Origin: Xiheimicrobium sp033763395
Lineage (GTDB): Bacteria; Myxococcota; Myxococcia; Myxococcales; Myxococcaceae
DNA length: 64,000 bases
Assembly (NCBI GenBank): GCA_033763395.1
Contig: JANRKQ010000116.1
Location: 1 to 64,000, forward strand
Reading direction: 5' to 3'
Shown: one piece after another, positions 51,377-59,964 of the stretch
Numbering within the stretch: position 1 is the first letter of the stretch
Layout of the letters: each line of letters starts with the position of its first letter
The notes under the pieces: generated by a model
The model's database searches: none
Told to the model about the DNA's origin: nothing
What the model saw: only the letters and a program-made list of their open reading frames with translations
Position numbers and translations under genes: made by a program

Positions 51377-53176
51377 TCACTCCTCGCGGAAGATACCCAT
51401 GTTCACGGGCACGCCACGACGCTGCAGCTCGTCGTAGAACTTGGGAACGAAGCCGGTCGCCACGTAGCGCCCCCGAACGCGGCCCTCTTCGGTGAACCCC
51501 TCCTGCTTGAAATAGAAGATGTCCTGGAGGGTGATGATGTCGACCTCCATGCCGGAGATCTCGGTGATGTAGGCGATCTTCCGCGTGCCATCGTTGAAGC
51601 GCGTCTGCTGAATGATCATGTGCACGGCCGAGGCGATCTGCTCGCGAATGGCCTTCACCGGCAGGTCCATGCCGGCCATGAGCACCAGCGTCTCCATGCG
51701 CGCGAGTGCGTCGCGGGGCGTGTTCGCGTGCAGCGTGGTGAGCGAGCCGTCGTGGCCCGTGTTCATCGCCTGGAGCATGTCGAGGGCCTCGCCCGACCGG
51801 CACTCTCCGACGACGATGCGCTCGGGCCGCATGCGCAGGCAGTTCTTCACCAGATCACGAATGGTGATGGCGCCCTTGCCCTCGAGGTTCGGCGGGCGCG
51901 ACTCGAGCTGCACCCAGTGCTCCTGCCGCAGCTGCAGCTCGGCCGCGTCTTCCACCGTGATGATGCGCTCGTCTTCAGGGATGAAGGACGACACCACGTT
52001 GAGCGTCGTCGTCTTGCCCGACCCGGTGCCGCCCGAGATCACGATGTTGCGCTTGGCCTTCACGCACATCTCGATGAACTCGGCCATCTGCGGCGTGACC
52101 GTCTTGAACTTGATCAGGTCTTCGATGCGCAGCGCGTCGCGCTTGAACTTTCGAATCGTGATGCACGGGCCCTTGAGGGCCAGCGGAGGAATGATGGCGT
52201 TGACGCGCGAGCCGTCCTTCAGGCGTGCGTCGACCATCGGGCTCGACTCGTCGATGCGGCGGCCGATCGGCGCGACGATGCGCTCGATGACGCCCAGCAC
52301 GGCCTGGTTCGACGAGAAGATCTTGTCCGAGAGGATCAGCTTGCCCTTCTTCTCGATGTAGAGCTGGTTGGCGTGGTTCACCATGATCTCGCTGATGTCG
52401 TCGTCAGCGAGGAACGCCTCGAGGGGGCCGAGGCCCAGCGCCTCGTTGAGGACGTCGGTGAGCAGCATCTCGCGATCGATCTCCTCGGGGATCTCTTGAT
52501 CCGCGTCCATCTGGTCGATCAGATCGCGAATGGCCTTCTCGGTGCGCTTCCACAGCTCCTCGTCGCCGAGGCGGTCCATGTCGAGGCGGCGCAGGTCGAG
52601 GTACTCGATGAGCCGGTCGTGAATGTCCTTCTGCAGGTTGGCGTAGGCCTCGAGCCGCGGGTCGACGTGCTTGCGGTTCTTGCGCAGCGCCGCGGCCAGC
52701 GAGGCCGGCATGTTCTTCTGCTCTTCTTCTTCTTCGGCCGGCGCTTCCTCGTCTTCCTCGTAGCCTTCGTCTTCGTACTCGCCCTGCTCTTCGTCCTCGG
52801 CCGGCGCGTCGTCCTCGTACTCGCCCTGCTCCTCGGCCTCGTCCTCGGCGTACCCCTCGTCGTCCGCGGCGGCCTCGTCGCCAGCCTCACCCTCTTCGAC
52901 GTTGATGATGTAGTCGCCGACGTAGATCTTATCCGACGGCCGCACCACCAGCGGCGCCGCCAGCTTCTTGCCGTTGACGAAGGTGCCGTTGGTCGACTTG
53001 AGGTCGACGACGATGAACTTCCCGTCCTTCAGGACGATGCGCGAGTGGTACTTCGAGACGTTGCCCTTGTTCAGGACGATGTCGTTGCCCGCGAGGCGGC
53101 CGATGGTGACCTCGTCTTTGTCGAAGGTCAGCTGCTCGGACTCGCCGCCCTTCTCGGTCAGCGTGAGGAGAAACAT
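51377..53176 (-). CDS. CpaF/TadA-type secretion ATPase with N-terminal FHA domain
   Basis: 599 residues. FHA domain at about 1-95 (T-I-G-R, N-V-S-K-Y-H-S, S-T-N-G-T), an acidic Glu/Asp/Tyr-rich linker at about 100-155, then a full CpaF/TadA ATPase: Walker A G-G-T-G-S-G-K-T-T with Lys388, the Asp and His boxes, and I-V-V-G-E-C-R-S-G-E-A as Walker B. Such ATPases power Flp/Tad pilus or secretion assembly at the inner membrane. Fusion to FHA suggests control by Ser/Thr phosphorylation. Confidence 0.88.
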   Translation of the reverse strand: MFLLTLTEKGGESEQLTFDKDEVTIGRLAGNDIVLNKGNVSKYHSRIVLKDGKFIVVDLKSTNGTFVNGKKLAAPLVVRPSDKIYVGDYIINVEEGEAGDEAAADDEGYAEDEAEEQGEYEDDAPAEDEEQGEYEDEGYEEDEEAPAEEEEEQKNMPASLAAALRKNRKHVDPRLEAYANLQKDIHDRLIEYLDLRRLDMDRLGDEELWKRTEKAIRDLIDQMDADQEIPEEIDREMLLTDVLNEALGLGPLEAFLADDDISEIMVNHANQLYIEKKGKLILSDKIFSSNQAVLGVIERIVAPIGRRIDESSPMVDARLKDGSRVNAIIPPLALKGPCITIRKFKRDALRIEDLIKFKTVTPQMAEFIEMCVKAKRNIVISGGTGSGKTTTLNVVSSFIPEDERIITVEDAAELQLRQEHWVQLESRPPNLEGKGAITIRDLVKNCLRMRPERIVVGECRSGEALDMLQAMNTGHDGSLTTLHANTPRDALARMETLVLMAGMDLPVKAIREQIASAVHMIIQQTRFNDGTRKIAYITEISGMEVDIITLQDIFYFKQEGFTEEGRVRGRYVATGFVPKFYDELQRRGVPVNMGIFREE

Positions 53177-53298
53177 GGAAGCGCGACTCTAGCAGAGCCC
53201 GCCCACGCGCAACGCCTCGTCACGTCTTGGAAAAGGGACAGGTCGCGGCCAGATGACCGACCCCTGCCTGCCCCCACACGCCCCTACAGCGGCGGCGG

Positions 53299-54741
53299 TC
53301 AGTCGAAGATGCCGAAGCTGACCTCGCCGCGGGCCTGCTTGTAGCGGCTCTTCACGTCTTCGATGATGGTGCGAATCTTCTCGGAGTCGGGGTTCACGAT
53401 GCGGGGCGTGACGAAGATGACGAGCTCGCGCTTGTTCGAGTCGAACGCGCGGTTCTTGAAGAGCTCTCCGATGATCGGAATGTGACCGAGGCCAGGCACC
53501 TTCGACACCGACTTCTGCTCGTCGTGCGCGAAGACGCCCGAGAGCACGATCGTCTCGCCGTGCCGTACCGTGACGTTCGTCTTCACCTTCCGTGTGCGGA
53601 AGCCGGGAATCGAAGCGCCGCCGCCGACCGAGATGGCGACCGACTGATCGACCTCGCTCACCTCGGCCTCGATGTTCGTCTGGATGTTGCCGTTCCGGTC
53701 GGCCGTCGGCTTGAGCCGCAAGATCACGCCGTACGGCTTGAACTCGACGGCGAACTGGTTGTTGGTGATGAGCGGAATCGGCACCTCGCCGCCCGCAAGG
53801 AACTCGGCCTGCTCACCCGACGCGCACACGAGCTTCGGCTGCGCGAGGAGCCGGCCGTAGCCGTCGTTGTTCTGGAAACCGATGTTGAACTGCGCGTTGC
53901 CAAGGCCCGAGGCGCGCAGGTTGCCTTCGCCAAAGTTCCCGGGGAACAGCTCGCGCGTGATGATGACGCTGCTGCTCGCGGTGCCCGAGATGTCGAACGG
54001 GTACCGAATGCCGTACCGGTCGCGCGACTCGCGCCGAATCTCGACGAACTGCACCTCGGACAGGATCATGCGCTTGATGCCGACGGTGAGCAGGTTCTCG
54101 ACCTTCTCGCCGATGGCCTTGGTGATGAGCTCGGCCTTCTGCAGGTCCTGCTGGGACTCGACCGAGCCCTCGAGGAAGATGGTCGAGCCGACGACGTTGG
54201 CCTGCACGTTCTTGAGGCCCGCCTTCTGGAAGGCCGCGTTCAGGTTCTGGGCGACGAGCTTCTTCGCGTTGGGCGCTATCTTCACGAAGCTCTTCACGTT
54301 CGGGTACAGGCCGACGACCTGATCGATGCGGTCGGCGTCGGCCTGCGTGTAGGCCTGACCGTCGAGGTAGATGCGGTCGCCCACCATGCGCACGTTGACG
54401 CCTTCGATCTCACCGAGGAGCTTCTTGATCTCCGAGATGACCTCGTTCGGGTCCTGCTTGCGCACCGACAGCAGGTAGCTGATGCGCTGGCCCGAGTTCT
54501 TCCAGATGAGCAGCGTCGTCTTGCCTTCCGACGAGCCGATGATGAGGAGCTGGTTGTTGCCGATGGTCTTCACGTCGGCCACGGCGGCGTCACCGACGGC
54601 GACGCGCGAGATGCCGGGCACGGTGATCACCTTCTGGGTGCCCACGCCGAGGCTGATGTTGCCGCCTTCCTGGGCGACGGCCACCGAGGCCGCCAGCACC
54701 GCGAGCACTGGGGTGAAGGTCGAAGCAACGCTGCGCATCAT
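53299..54741 (-). CDS. Tad/Flp-type secretin (CpaC/RcpA)
   Basis: 480 residues with a signal peptide. The pilus-assembly N-terminal domain is V-G-T-Q-K-V-I-T-V-P-G-I-S-R-V-A-V-G, followed by two BON-like repeats, then the secretin core with V-P-G-L-G-H-I-P-I-I-G-E-L-F and V-I-F-V-T-P-R-I. It forms the outer-membrane pore. It lies 123 bases upstream of the ATPase on the same strand. Secretin of the T3SS is an alternative but the CpaC signature and neighbours argue against it. Confidence 0.88.
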   Translation of the reverse strand: MMRSVASTFTPVLAVLAASVAVAQEGGNISLGVGTQKVITVPGISRVAVGDAAVADVKTIGNNQLLIIGSSEGKTTLLIWKNSGQRISYLLSVRKQDPNEVISEIKKLLGEIEGVNVRMVGDRIYLDGQAYTQADADRIDQVVGLYPNVKSFVKIAPNAKKLVAQNLNAAFQKAGLKNVQANVVGSTIFLEGSVESQQDLQKAELITKAIGEKVENLLTVGIKRMILSEVQFVEIRRESRDRYGIRYPFDISGTASSSVIITRELFPGNFGEGNLRASGLGNAQFNIGFQNNDGYGRLLAQPKLVCASGEQAEFLAGGEVPIPLITNNQFAVEFKPYGVILRLKPTADRNGNIQTNIEAEVSEVDQSVAISVGGGASIPGFRTRKVKTNVTVRHGETIVLSGVFAHDEQKSVSKVPGLGHIPIIGELFKNRAFDSNKRELVIFVTPRIVNPDSEKIRTIIEDVKSRYKQARGEVSFGIFD

Positions 54742-54786
54742 CCCGCCTCCTCGAGCCGGCGATGAAGGCCGGCCGTCCGTACGACT

Positions 54787-55383
54787 TCAGTCCTGCGGTG
54801 GGGCCTGCCCCGACTCCTCGACCACCTCGACGCCTGCATCGAGCAGCTCGATGGTTGGCTCGAGCCCCTCGTCCGACACCGGCTCCAACGCCGGCCCGCC
54901 CCACCCCATCGCCCAGATCGCGCCGAGCGCGATGGGCAGACCGTAGGGAATCGCCCGCGCGCTGTCGACGCTCGCGTTCGTTCCCGGTGCAGGCACCGTA
55001 GCAGACCGGCGCCGCCGCCAGAGCGCCACGAGCGCCACCACCGCGCCGACGATCGAGATGAGGAACGCCGCCGCGAGCCCCCGGGGAAAGCCGAGCCCCG
55101 CGCCCACGCCGGCCAGCAGCACCACATCGCCCCACCCGACCCGCGGGCCCGTGAGCGCGAGCAGCGCATACGGCCCGGCGCACCCGAGCGCGCCCAACAG
55201 CCCGGTGAGGAGCCCCACGTCGGGCGTCCCCGCGCCCTCGACGACGACACGCACGGCGAGGCAGCTCACCCCGAGGCCGAGGGCCAGCCAGGTCGGAATC
55301 CGCCGCGTCCGAAGGTCCAGGGTGGCCGCGGCCAGCACCGCCACCGCGACCAGCGGCCAGCAGACGAGCTGGACGGTCGTCAC
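54787..55383 (-). CDS. A24 prepilin peptidase (CpaA/TadV-like)
   Basis: 198 residues from GTG 55383, preceded by GGAGG; a GTG at 55395 is possible. Five to six membrane helices with the two catalytic Asp of type IV prepilin peptidases: Asp23 (A-T-L-D-L-R-T-R-R-I-P) and Asp86 (V-G-W-G-D-V-V-L-L). Cleaves pilin leader peptides at the inner membrane. The C-terminal tail of about 60 residues is not part of the family. No pilin gene is visible in the window. Confidence 0.8.
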   Translation of the reverse strand: MTTVQLVCWPLVAVAVLAAATLDLRTRRIPTWLALGLGVSCLAVRVVVEGAGTPDVGLLTGLLGALGCAGPYALLALTGPRVGWGDVVLLAGVGAGLGFPRGLAAAFLISIVGAVVALVALWRRRRSATVPAPGTNASVDSARAIPYGLPIALGAIWAMGWGGPALEPVSDEGLEPTIELLDAGVEVVEESGQAPPQD

Positions 55384-55549
55384 TGAGACCTCCACGCTTC
55401 AGCATCAGAAGAACGAGGCTGCCTCGAGGACCCGTGCACGGGAAGGACCCCTCGGAGCGCAAAGGCCCGCGTGGCGTCGGGCCGGCTTGCGATCGTGCCG
55501 CCGCAGGAAGTCACGCTCGATTCACCGGCCGCCCGGGCTGCTCGCGCGG

Positions 55550-56341
55550 TCAGCGGAAGACGAACTTCACCTTGTCGGAGCAGATGAAGTACTCGTCACC
55601 GTCTTCGATCTTCCGGCGCTTGATGCGCTGCTTGTTGAACCAGGTGCCGTTCGACGACCCGAGATCTTCGACGAAGTAGTCGTTGCCCTCACGGGTGATG
55701 ACCGCGTGCTCACGCGACACCTTGCCGGAGTTGATGACGAAGTCGCAGTGCTTGCCGCGGCCGATCACGAAGCGCTCCTTCGCGATGCGGTCGAGCTCGC
55801 CGCCCTCGACCATCATGTAGAGCGCCGGGGCGCCGGTGGCGTCGCCGCCTGGATCGTCGATGTCGATGCCGCCGTCGTCAGGGTCGGCCGCCGGAGGCGG
55901 CGCGGCGCCGCCGCGCTTGTTCTGAATCAGCCGCTCGAGCTCGGCGGCCGTCTCGAGGACCCGCTCCTGCACTTCGCGTCGAACCGGGTCGTCATCCATT
56001 CCACCGCCGGAGGGCGGCGGAGCAGGCTCGGCGGCGCGCGGCGGCGGACGCGGCGCGGGCTGGAGCATCGGAGGCGCCCCACGTGGAGCCCCTCCCGCGG
56101 GAGGCCGTGGCGCGGGCGTTCCATTCGACACCGCGACGGGGCGTGGCCCTGGCGGCGGCGGCGACGACCCGGAGCCCAGACCCGTGTCGAGAAACCCGTT
56201 GAGGCGCGCGAACATGAACATCGCCTGGTTGATGAGGGCATCGCGATCGGAGCCCATCTGCGAGGCCATGTCTTCGTAGGCCTGCCAGATGTGGTCGGCG
56301 ATCGAGACCTTTCGCGGTGGGCGGCTGCTCGGATCCATCAT
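55550..56341 (-). CDS. FHA protein with ribbon-helix-helix-like start
   Basis: 263 residues from ATG 56341 (56338 also possible). Residues about 10-50 (S-I-A-D-H-I-W-Q-A-Y-E-D-M-A, then R-D-A-L-I-N-Q-A-M-F-M-F) resemble a ribbon-helix-helix or similar helical unit. A Pro-rich linker with about a third proline follows, and the C-terminal FHA domain at about 170-260 has V-I-G-R, K-V-S-R-E-H-A and G-S-S-N-G-T. A third FHA protein of the cluster. Perhaps a phospho-responsive DNA-binding regulator; inference only. Confidence 0.7.
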   Translation of the reverse strand: MMDPSSRPPRKVSIADHIWQAYEDMASQMGSDRDALINQAMFMFARLNGFLDTGLGSGSSPPPPGPRPVAVSNGTPAPRPPAGGAPRGAPPMLQPAPRPPPRAAEPAPPPSGGGMDDDPVRREVQERVLETAAELERLIQNKRGGAAPPPAADPDDGGIDIDDPGGDATGAPALYMMVEGGELDRIAKERFVIGRGKHCDFVINSGKVSREHAVITREGNDYFVEDLGSSNGTWFNKQRIKRRKIEDGDEYFICSDKVKFVFR

Positions 56342-56418
56342 TGTCGTCGGCTCGCTGACCGCTGCCTGCAACGCGGCGATCGAGCGCGAAGATAGCGCCA
56401 AATCGTGGCCGGTCCAAT

Positions 56419-58467
56419 CTACCGATAGCAGAAGACCCCGTTGTTCGGGCCGATCAGTCCACGCACCGTCCGGGTGGGGTCGAACTCGGTGACCAGGTTG
56501 GCCGATGGGTAGGCCGCGAAGAGGCGGTGCCGCACGACGTCGTACACCACCGCCCCGGGGAGGGTGACGTTCCCCGTGCAGGCCGACAGCCCCGTGCCGA
56601 ACGAGTTGACGTCGACCTGCGAGACGAGCGGCGCAAGCCCGCTGTCGATGGCCATCGTCCAAAGCGCCGTCGCAGGAGGTGGGGTCGTGTCGGTGTCCCG
56701 GCCGAAGGGGATCACCAGGAGGGGCTGAGACGGGTCGACCCCCGCGAGGCGAACCGCTGGGGTCGCGAAGAGCTGAAACGTCTCACCAGCCCCGCTGCGG
56801 CCGAGCAGGCCGTCGACGCTGCCCGAGATGACGAAGGGCCGGCTGGCTCCAGCGCGAATCGAGACGCGCCCCGGCGCGGCGCAGCTCTCGGCGCCCTGCA
56901 CCCCCACGACGGCATCGCTCACCGCCGACACGCGCGCCGACATCGGGCAGCCGGCGAACGACACCTCGTCTCCGACCGAGAGCTTCTGCGCCACGGCGCG
57001 GGGCAGCTCGAGGCGGGTCGAGCTCGAGGCGACGAGGCCGCCCTCTGGGGTGAGGGGGCCCCGCCAACGAATCGACAGCTCCTGCGAGCGAAGGGCACCG
57101 TCGACGATGGAGGCCTGGCTCGTCGCGACGAAGGCGTCTCCCACACGGGTCGCGTCCCCCACCACCGCTGGCCCCGCCACGTAGGCGCCCGCGTCAGGGG
57201 CCAGCTCAGCGGTGAAGCGCACCGGCCCCAGCGTCGAAGGCGGCCCGGGCTGCTCGAGGAGCCGCTGCTCGAGGGCGTCGAAGAAGACCAGCTCTCCGTT
57301 GCTGGTGGTGATGGCGCCCAGGAGCGGCAGCTGCGCGACGTCGAGCACCCCGGCGTCATTCGCCGCGACGCGCCCGCCCGCGACGATCGAGAAGCCCACC
57401 ACCAGGCCGTCATTCCACCGCACGGGCTGGGTCGGGAACCCTTCGCTGCGAACGACCTCGAAGCCGCCTGCCGCGGCCGTGCCCCGCGTGTCGACCGCCG
57501 AGAGGCCGCCGCAGCGCGAACTGCCGCAGGCTTCTTCGTCGAGGACGCCGTAGATGAGCGCACCGGGAGGAGGCGTCTGGGCACGCAGGGGCCGCAGCGC
57601 CTCGTCGGCGGGCGTCACCTGATCCGACGTCGCCAGCGCGCGCACCGGCCCGGGGAACTGGAGCCGAACGGACTCGAGGGTCTCGAGATCGAACATCACC
57701 GTGTCACCCGACGCGCCGCTCTCGCGACGGGTGGCGACGACGAGGCACGCCTTCGCCGGGTCGGCGCAGAAGGGCCGCCCGTTGGCCTGACGACCCGGGA
57801 GCCCGGGGATGGCCTGCAGCGCGACCACCGACGCGCCGGGCACGCGGAGGCGCGCGGCGAGGCGACTCACGAGCTCGTTGGTCGAGATGCGCCGCAGCGC
57901 CGCGGGGGTCGACGGGTGCCTGAGCTCCCACACCGTCGAGGCGGCCCCATCGAAGGTCGCCACGAAGATGCGGCTCGTGTCGCGGTCGACCATCAGCGCC
58001 GACAGCGCCGTCACGGGCGCGGGCACGGTCACGCGTCGAACTTCGCGCAGCTCGTTGGGGGCCACGCCGACGATGGACAGCTCGGGGCCGCCGGGGCGTG
58101 TCGCGTAGAGCAGCGCGCCCTTCCGTCGCACGCCCTCTTCGTAGCGCTCGTCGATGGCCAACGAGGTGGGCCGATCGATGACGGGGATCGAGAGCGTCTC
58201 GAGCGGGTTGGGGCCCGGCAGGTAGCAGCGCTGCTGGCTGCTGCAGTTGCCGGACAGGTCGAGCACCCGCAGCTCGTTCGTGTCGGTCGACGTGACGAAG
58301 AGGTAGCGGTTGAGCGAGAGCGCGGGATCGGCGCCGGCGAGGTCGAGCCCCTCGAGCCGGTCGACGAGGATCACGTCGTTGGTCCCCACCACCCGGCCGG
58401 CCGAGCCTCCGGTCATCTGCGTACACCCGGCGAGAACGGCCACCAGCAGCGCACCGTGCCACCGCAT
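56419..58467 (-). CDS. Large lipoprotein with beta-propeller-like repeats
   Basis: 682 residues from ATG 58467. Lipobox V-L-A-G-C (Cys15). The mature part has repeating blades (S-L-N-R-Y-L-F-V-T-S-T-D-T-N-E-L-R-V-L-D-L, then S-I-V-G-V-A-P-N-E-L) like a YVTN-type or surface beta-propeller. Its ATG overlaps the stop of the gene upstream by one base. Cotranscribed with the similar protein before it, and both follow glyS. Function unknown. Confidence 0.7.
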   Translation of the reverse strand: MRWHGALLVAVLAGCTQMTGGSAGRVVGTNDVILVDRLEGLDLAGADPALSLNRYLFVTSTDTNELRVLDLSGNCSSQQRCYLPGPNPLETLSIPVIDRPTSLAIDERYEEGVRRKGALLYATRPGGPELSIVGVAPNELREVRRVTVPAPVTALSALMVDRDTSRIFVATFDGAASTVWELRHPSTPAALRRISTNELVSRLAARLRVPGASVVALQAIPGLPGRQANGRPFCADPAKACLVVATRRESGASGDTVMFDLETLESVRLQFPGPVRALATSDQVTPADEALRPLRAQTPPPGALIYGVLDEEACGSSRCGGLSAVDTRGTAAAGGFEVVRSEGFPTQPVRWNDGLVVGFSIVAGGRVAANDAGVLDVAQLPLLGAITTSNGELVFFDALEQRLLEQPGPPSTLGPVRFTAELAPDAGAYVAGPAVVGDATRVGDAFVATSQASIVDGALRSQELSIRWRGPLTPEGGLVASSSTRLELPRAVAQKLSVGDEVSFAGCPMSARVSAVSDAVVGVQGAESCAAPGRVSIRAGASRPFVISGSVDGLLGRSGAGETFQLFATPAVRLAGVDPSQPLLVIPFGRDTDTTPPPATALWTMAIDSGLAPLVSQVDVNSFGTGLSACTGNVTLPGAVVYDVVRHRLFAAYPSANLVTEFDPTRTVRGLIGPNNGVFCYR

Positions 58468-59957
58468 CACAGGCCTCCATCCACGCCGCCGTCGACGCAC
58501 GACGGGTCCGACGGCCGCACGAGGCACAGCTGCTGCTGGCCGAGGTGCGCCACGAGGCGGGCGTTTCGGGGTTGGTCGAGATCGACCACGTCGATGACGG
58601 CGATTCGGCCGTCCTGGAAGTTCGAGACGTAGAGGCGCGCGCCGTTGCCGCGGCGATCGACCGTCAGGCCAAAGGGCTGCACGCCCACGCCGGGCACCTC
58701 GGCAGCCACCTCGCCCACTTCGTCGTCGTACAGCGCGAGCACGCCGGCGGTGGTGCAGGTGATGGCGAGCAGATCGCCCCGGCCAGGGCGCGACAGCACG
58801 GCGAGCTCGTTGGGGCCCGCCGGGAGCGGGTTGCCACGCACGACCTGCAGTCGGGGTGCGGGCCCGGTCGGGTCGTCGATGCCCGCGACGAGCAGCGCGT
58901 CGGGGTTCCGGCCGATGAGGTACACGCGGCGCTCGTTCGACGAGAGGGCGATGCCCCGCGCCTCGGCCACCCGGAAGGTCGACTCGAGCCCGCTCGAGAG
59001 GAACTGCCCGCTCGAGGCGTCGACGAGGCGAATGAGGTTGCCCGAGGGGTTCAGGAACCGGCCGCTCACGAAGTTCCAGCGAGAGCCGACGGCCACCGCG
59101 TGGGTGGCGCCGGGCCCGAGGTCGAGGAAGCGCTCCGCGTTCACCGTGAGGCTCTCGCTCGGCAATCGCACGAGGTAGCCGCGCAGGTTGGTACCCGAGC
59201 CCAGCGGAGAGTCAGCCTGCGCGATGTGGGTGACGAGCACGTCGGACGCGGGCTCCCGCCGGCCACCATCGGTCGGCGCCGACACGCAGCGGCTCGCCTG
59301 GCAGGCGTACTCGGTCTCTGGAGAACCACAGTCGGCCGACGTCACGCACGCGCGCGCCCGCAAGGCCACGCCGAAGACGCCGGGCGCCCGCGGCAGGCCG
59401 GTCGTCGTCGTCTGCTCGAACTGGTTCAACGAGGTCGCGGCCTCGCCACAGTTGCGGCCCCCGTCGCCGTTGAAGCACGAGAGCGAGAGCGCGCCGTCGG
59501 TGCCCACCTCGAGGTCGACGCCGTGCACCCGCTGGAACTCGGAGCGCGTGGCCACGTAGGCGCGGAAGCGGCCCTCGCCGAGCGGGAGGACTGCCATCTG
59601 CCCAGCGAATGGCGCGATCAGCACCGAGTCCCTGAAGCCTCCATCGCCCTGGGGCCCACCCTGCCCCACGCCTCGCAGGAGCGGCACCTGCACCGGTGAC
59701 GGGGGATTCGAACCGAAGGCCGGCAACCGCGCCGGCAGCGTGTCGAGGTTCACCGCGACCATCGCCCCAGACGAGAAGCGCTTGTCGAAGTTGGCGGACG
59801 TCACCAGCAAGACGCCGTCGCCGCCGTCGGGCGCGTCGACATGGGCGAGCGCCGCCGGGAAGTAGAAGCGGTCCATCGGGGTGGGCAGCGAGACGTCGAT
59901 GGCGGGGCACGCCGTCGACACCGAGAGCCACACCACCACCGGCCACCAGCGGGACAC
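58467..59957 (-). CDS. Exported beta-propeller-like protein
   Basis: 496 residues from GTG 59957 (GTG 59963 adds two). Short signal with a possible lipobox S-T-A-C (Cys17). YVTN-like repeats (A-R-G-I-A-L-S-S-N-E-R-R-V-Y-L-I-G, then G-L-T-V-D-R-R-G-N-G-A-R-L-Y-V-S-N) and six Cys in C-V-T-S-A-D-C and similar. Sister of the next gene. Its start lies two to eight bases after the glyS stop, so it is likely part of the glyQS transcript. Function unknown. Confidence 0.7.
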   Translation of the reverse strand: MSRWWPVVVWLSVSTACPAIDVSLPTPMDRFYFPAALAHVDAPDGGDGVLLVTSANFDKRFSSGAMVAVNLDTLPARLPAFGSNPPSPVQVPLLRGVGQGGPQGDGGFRDSVLIAPFAGQMAVLPLGEGRFRAYVATRSEFQRVHGVDLEVGTDGALSLSCFNGDGGRNCGEAATSLNQFEQTTTTGLPRAPGVFGVALRARACVTSADCGSPETEYACQASRCVSAPTDGGRREPASDVLVTHIAQADSPLGSGTNLRGYLVRLPSESLTVNAERFLDLGPGATHAVAVGSRWNFVSGRFLNPSGNLIRLVDASSGQFLSSGLESTFRVAEARGIALSSNERRVYLIGRNPDALLVAGIDDPTGPAPRLQVVRGNPLPAGPNELAVLSRPGRGDLLAITCTTAGVLALYDDEVGEVAAEVPGVGVQPFGLTVDRRGNGARLYVSNFQDGRIAVIDVVDLDQPRNARLVAHLGQQQLCLVRPSDPSCVDGGVDGGL

Positions 59958-59964
59958 GCGCACG

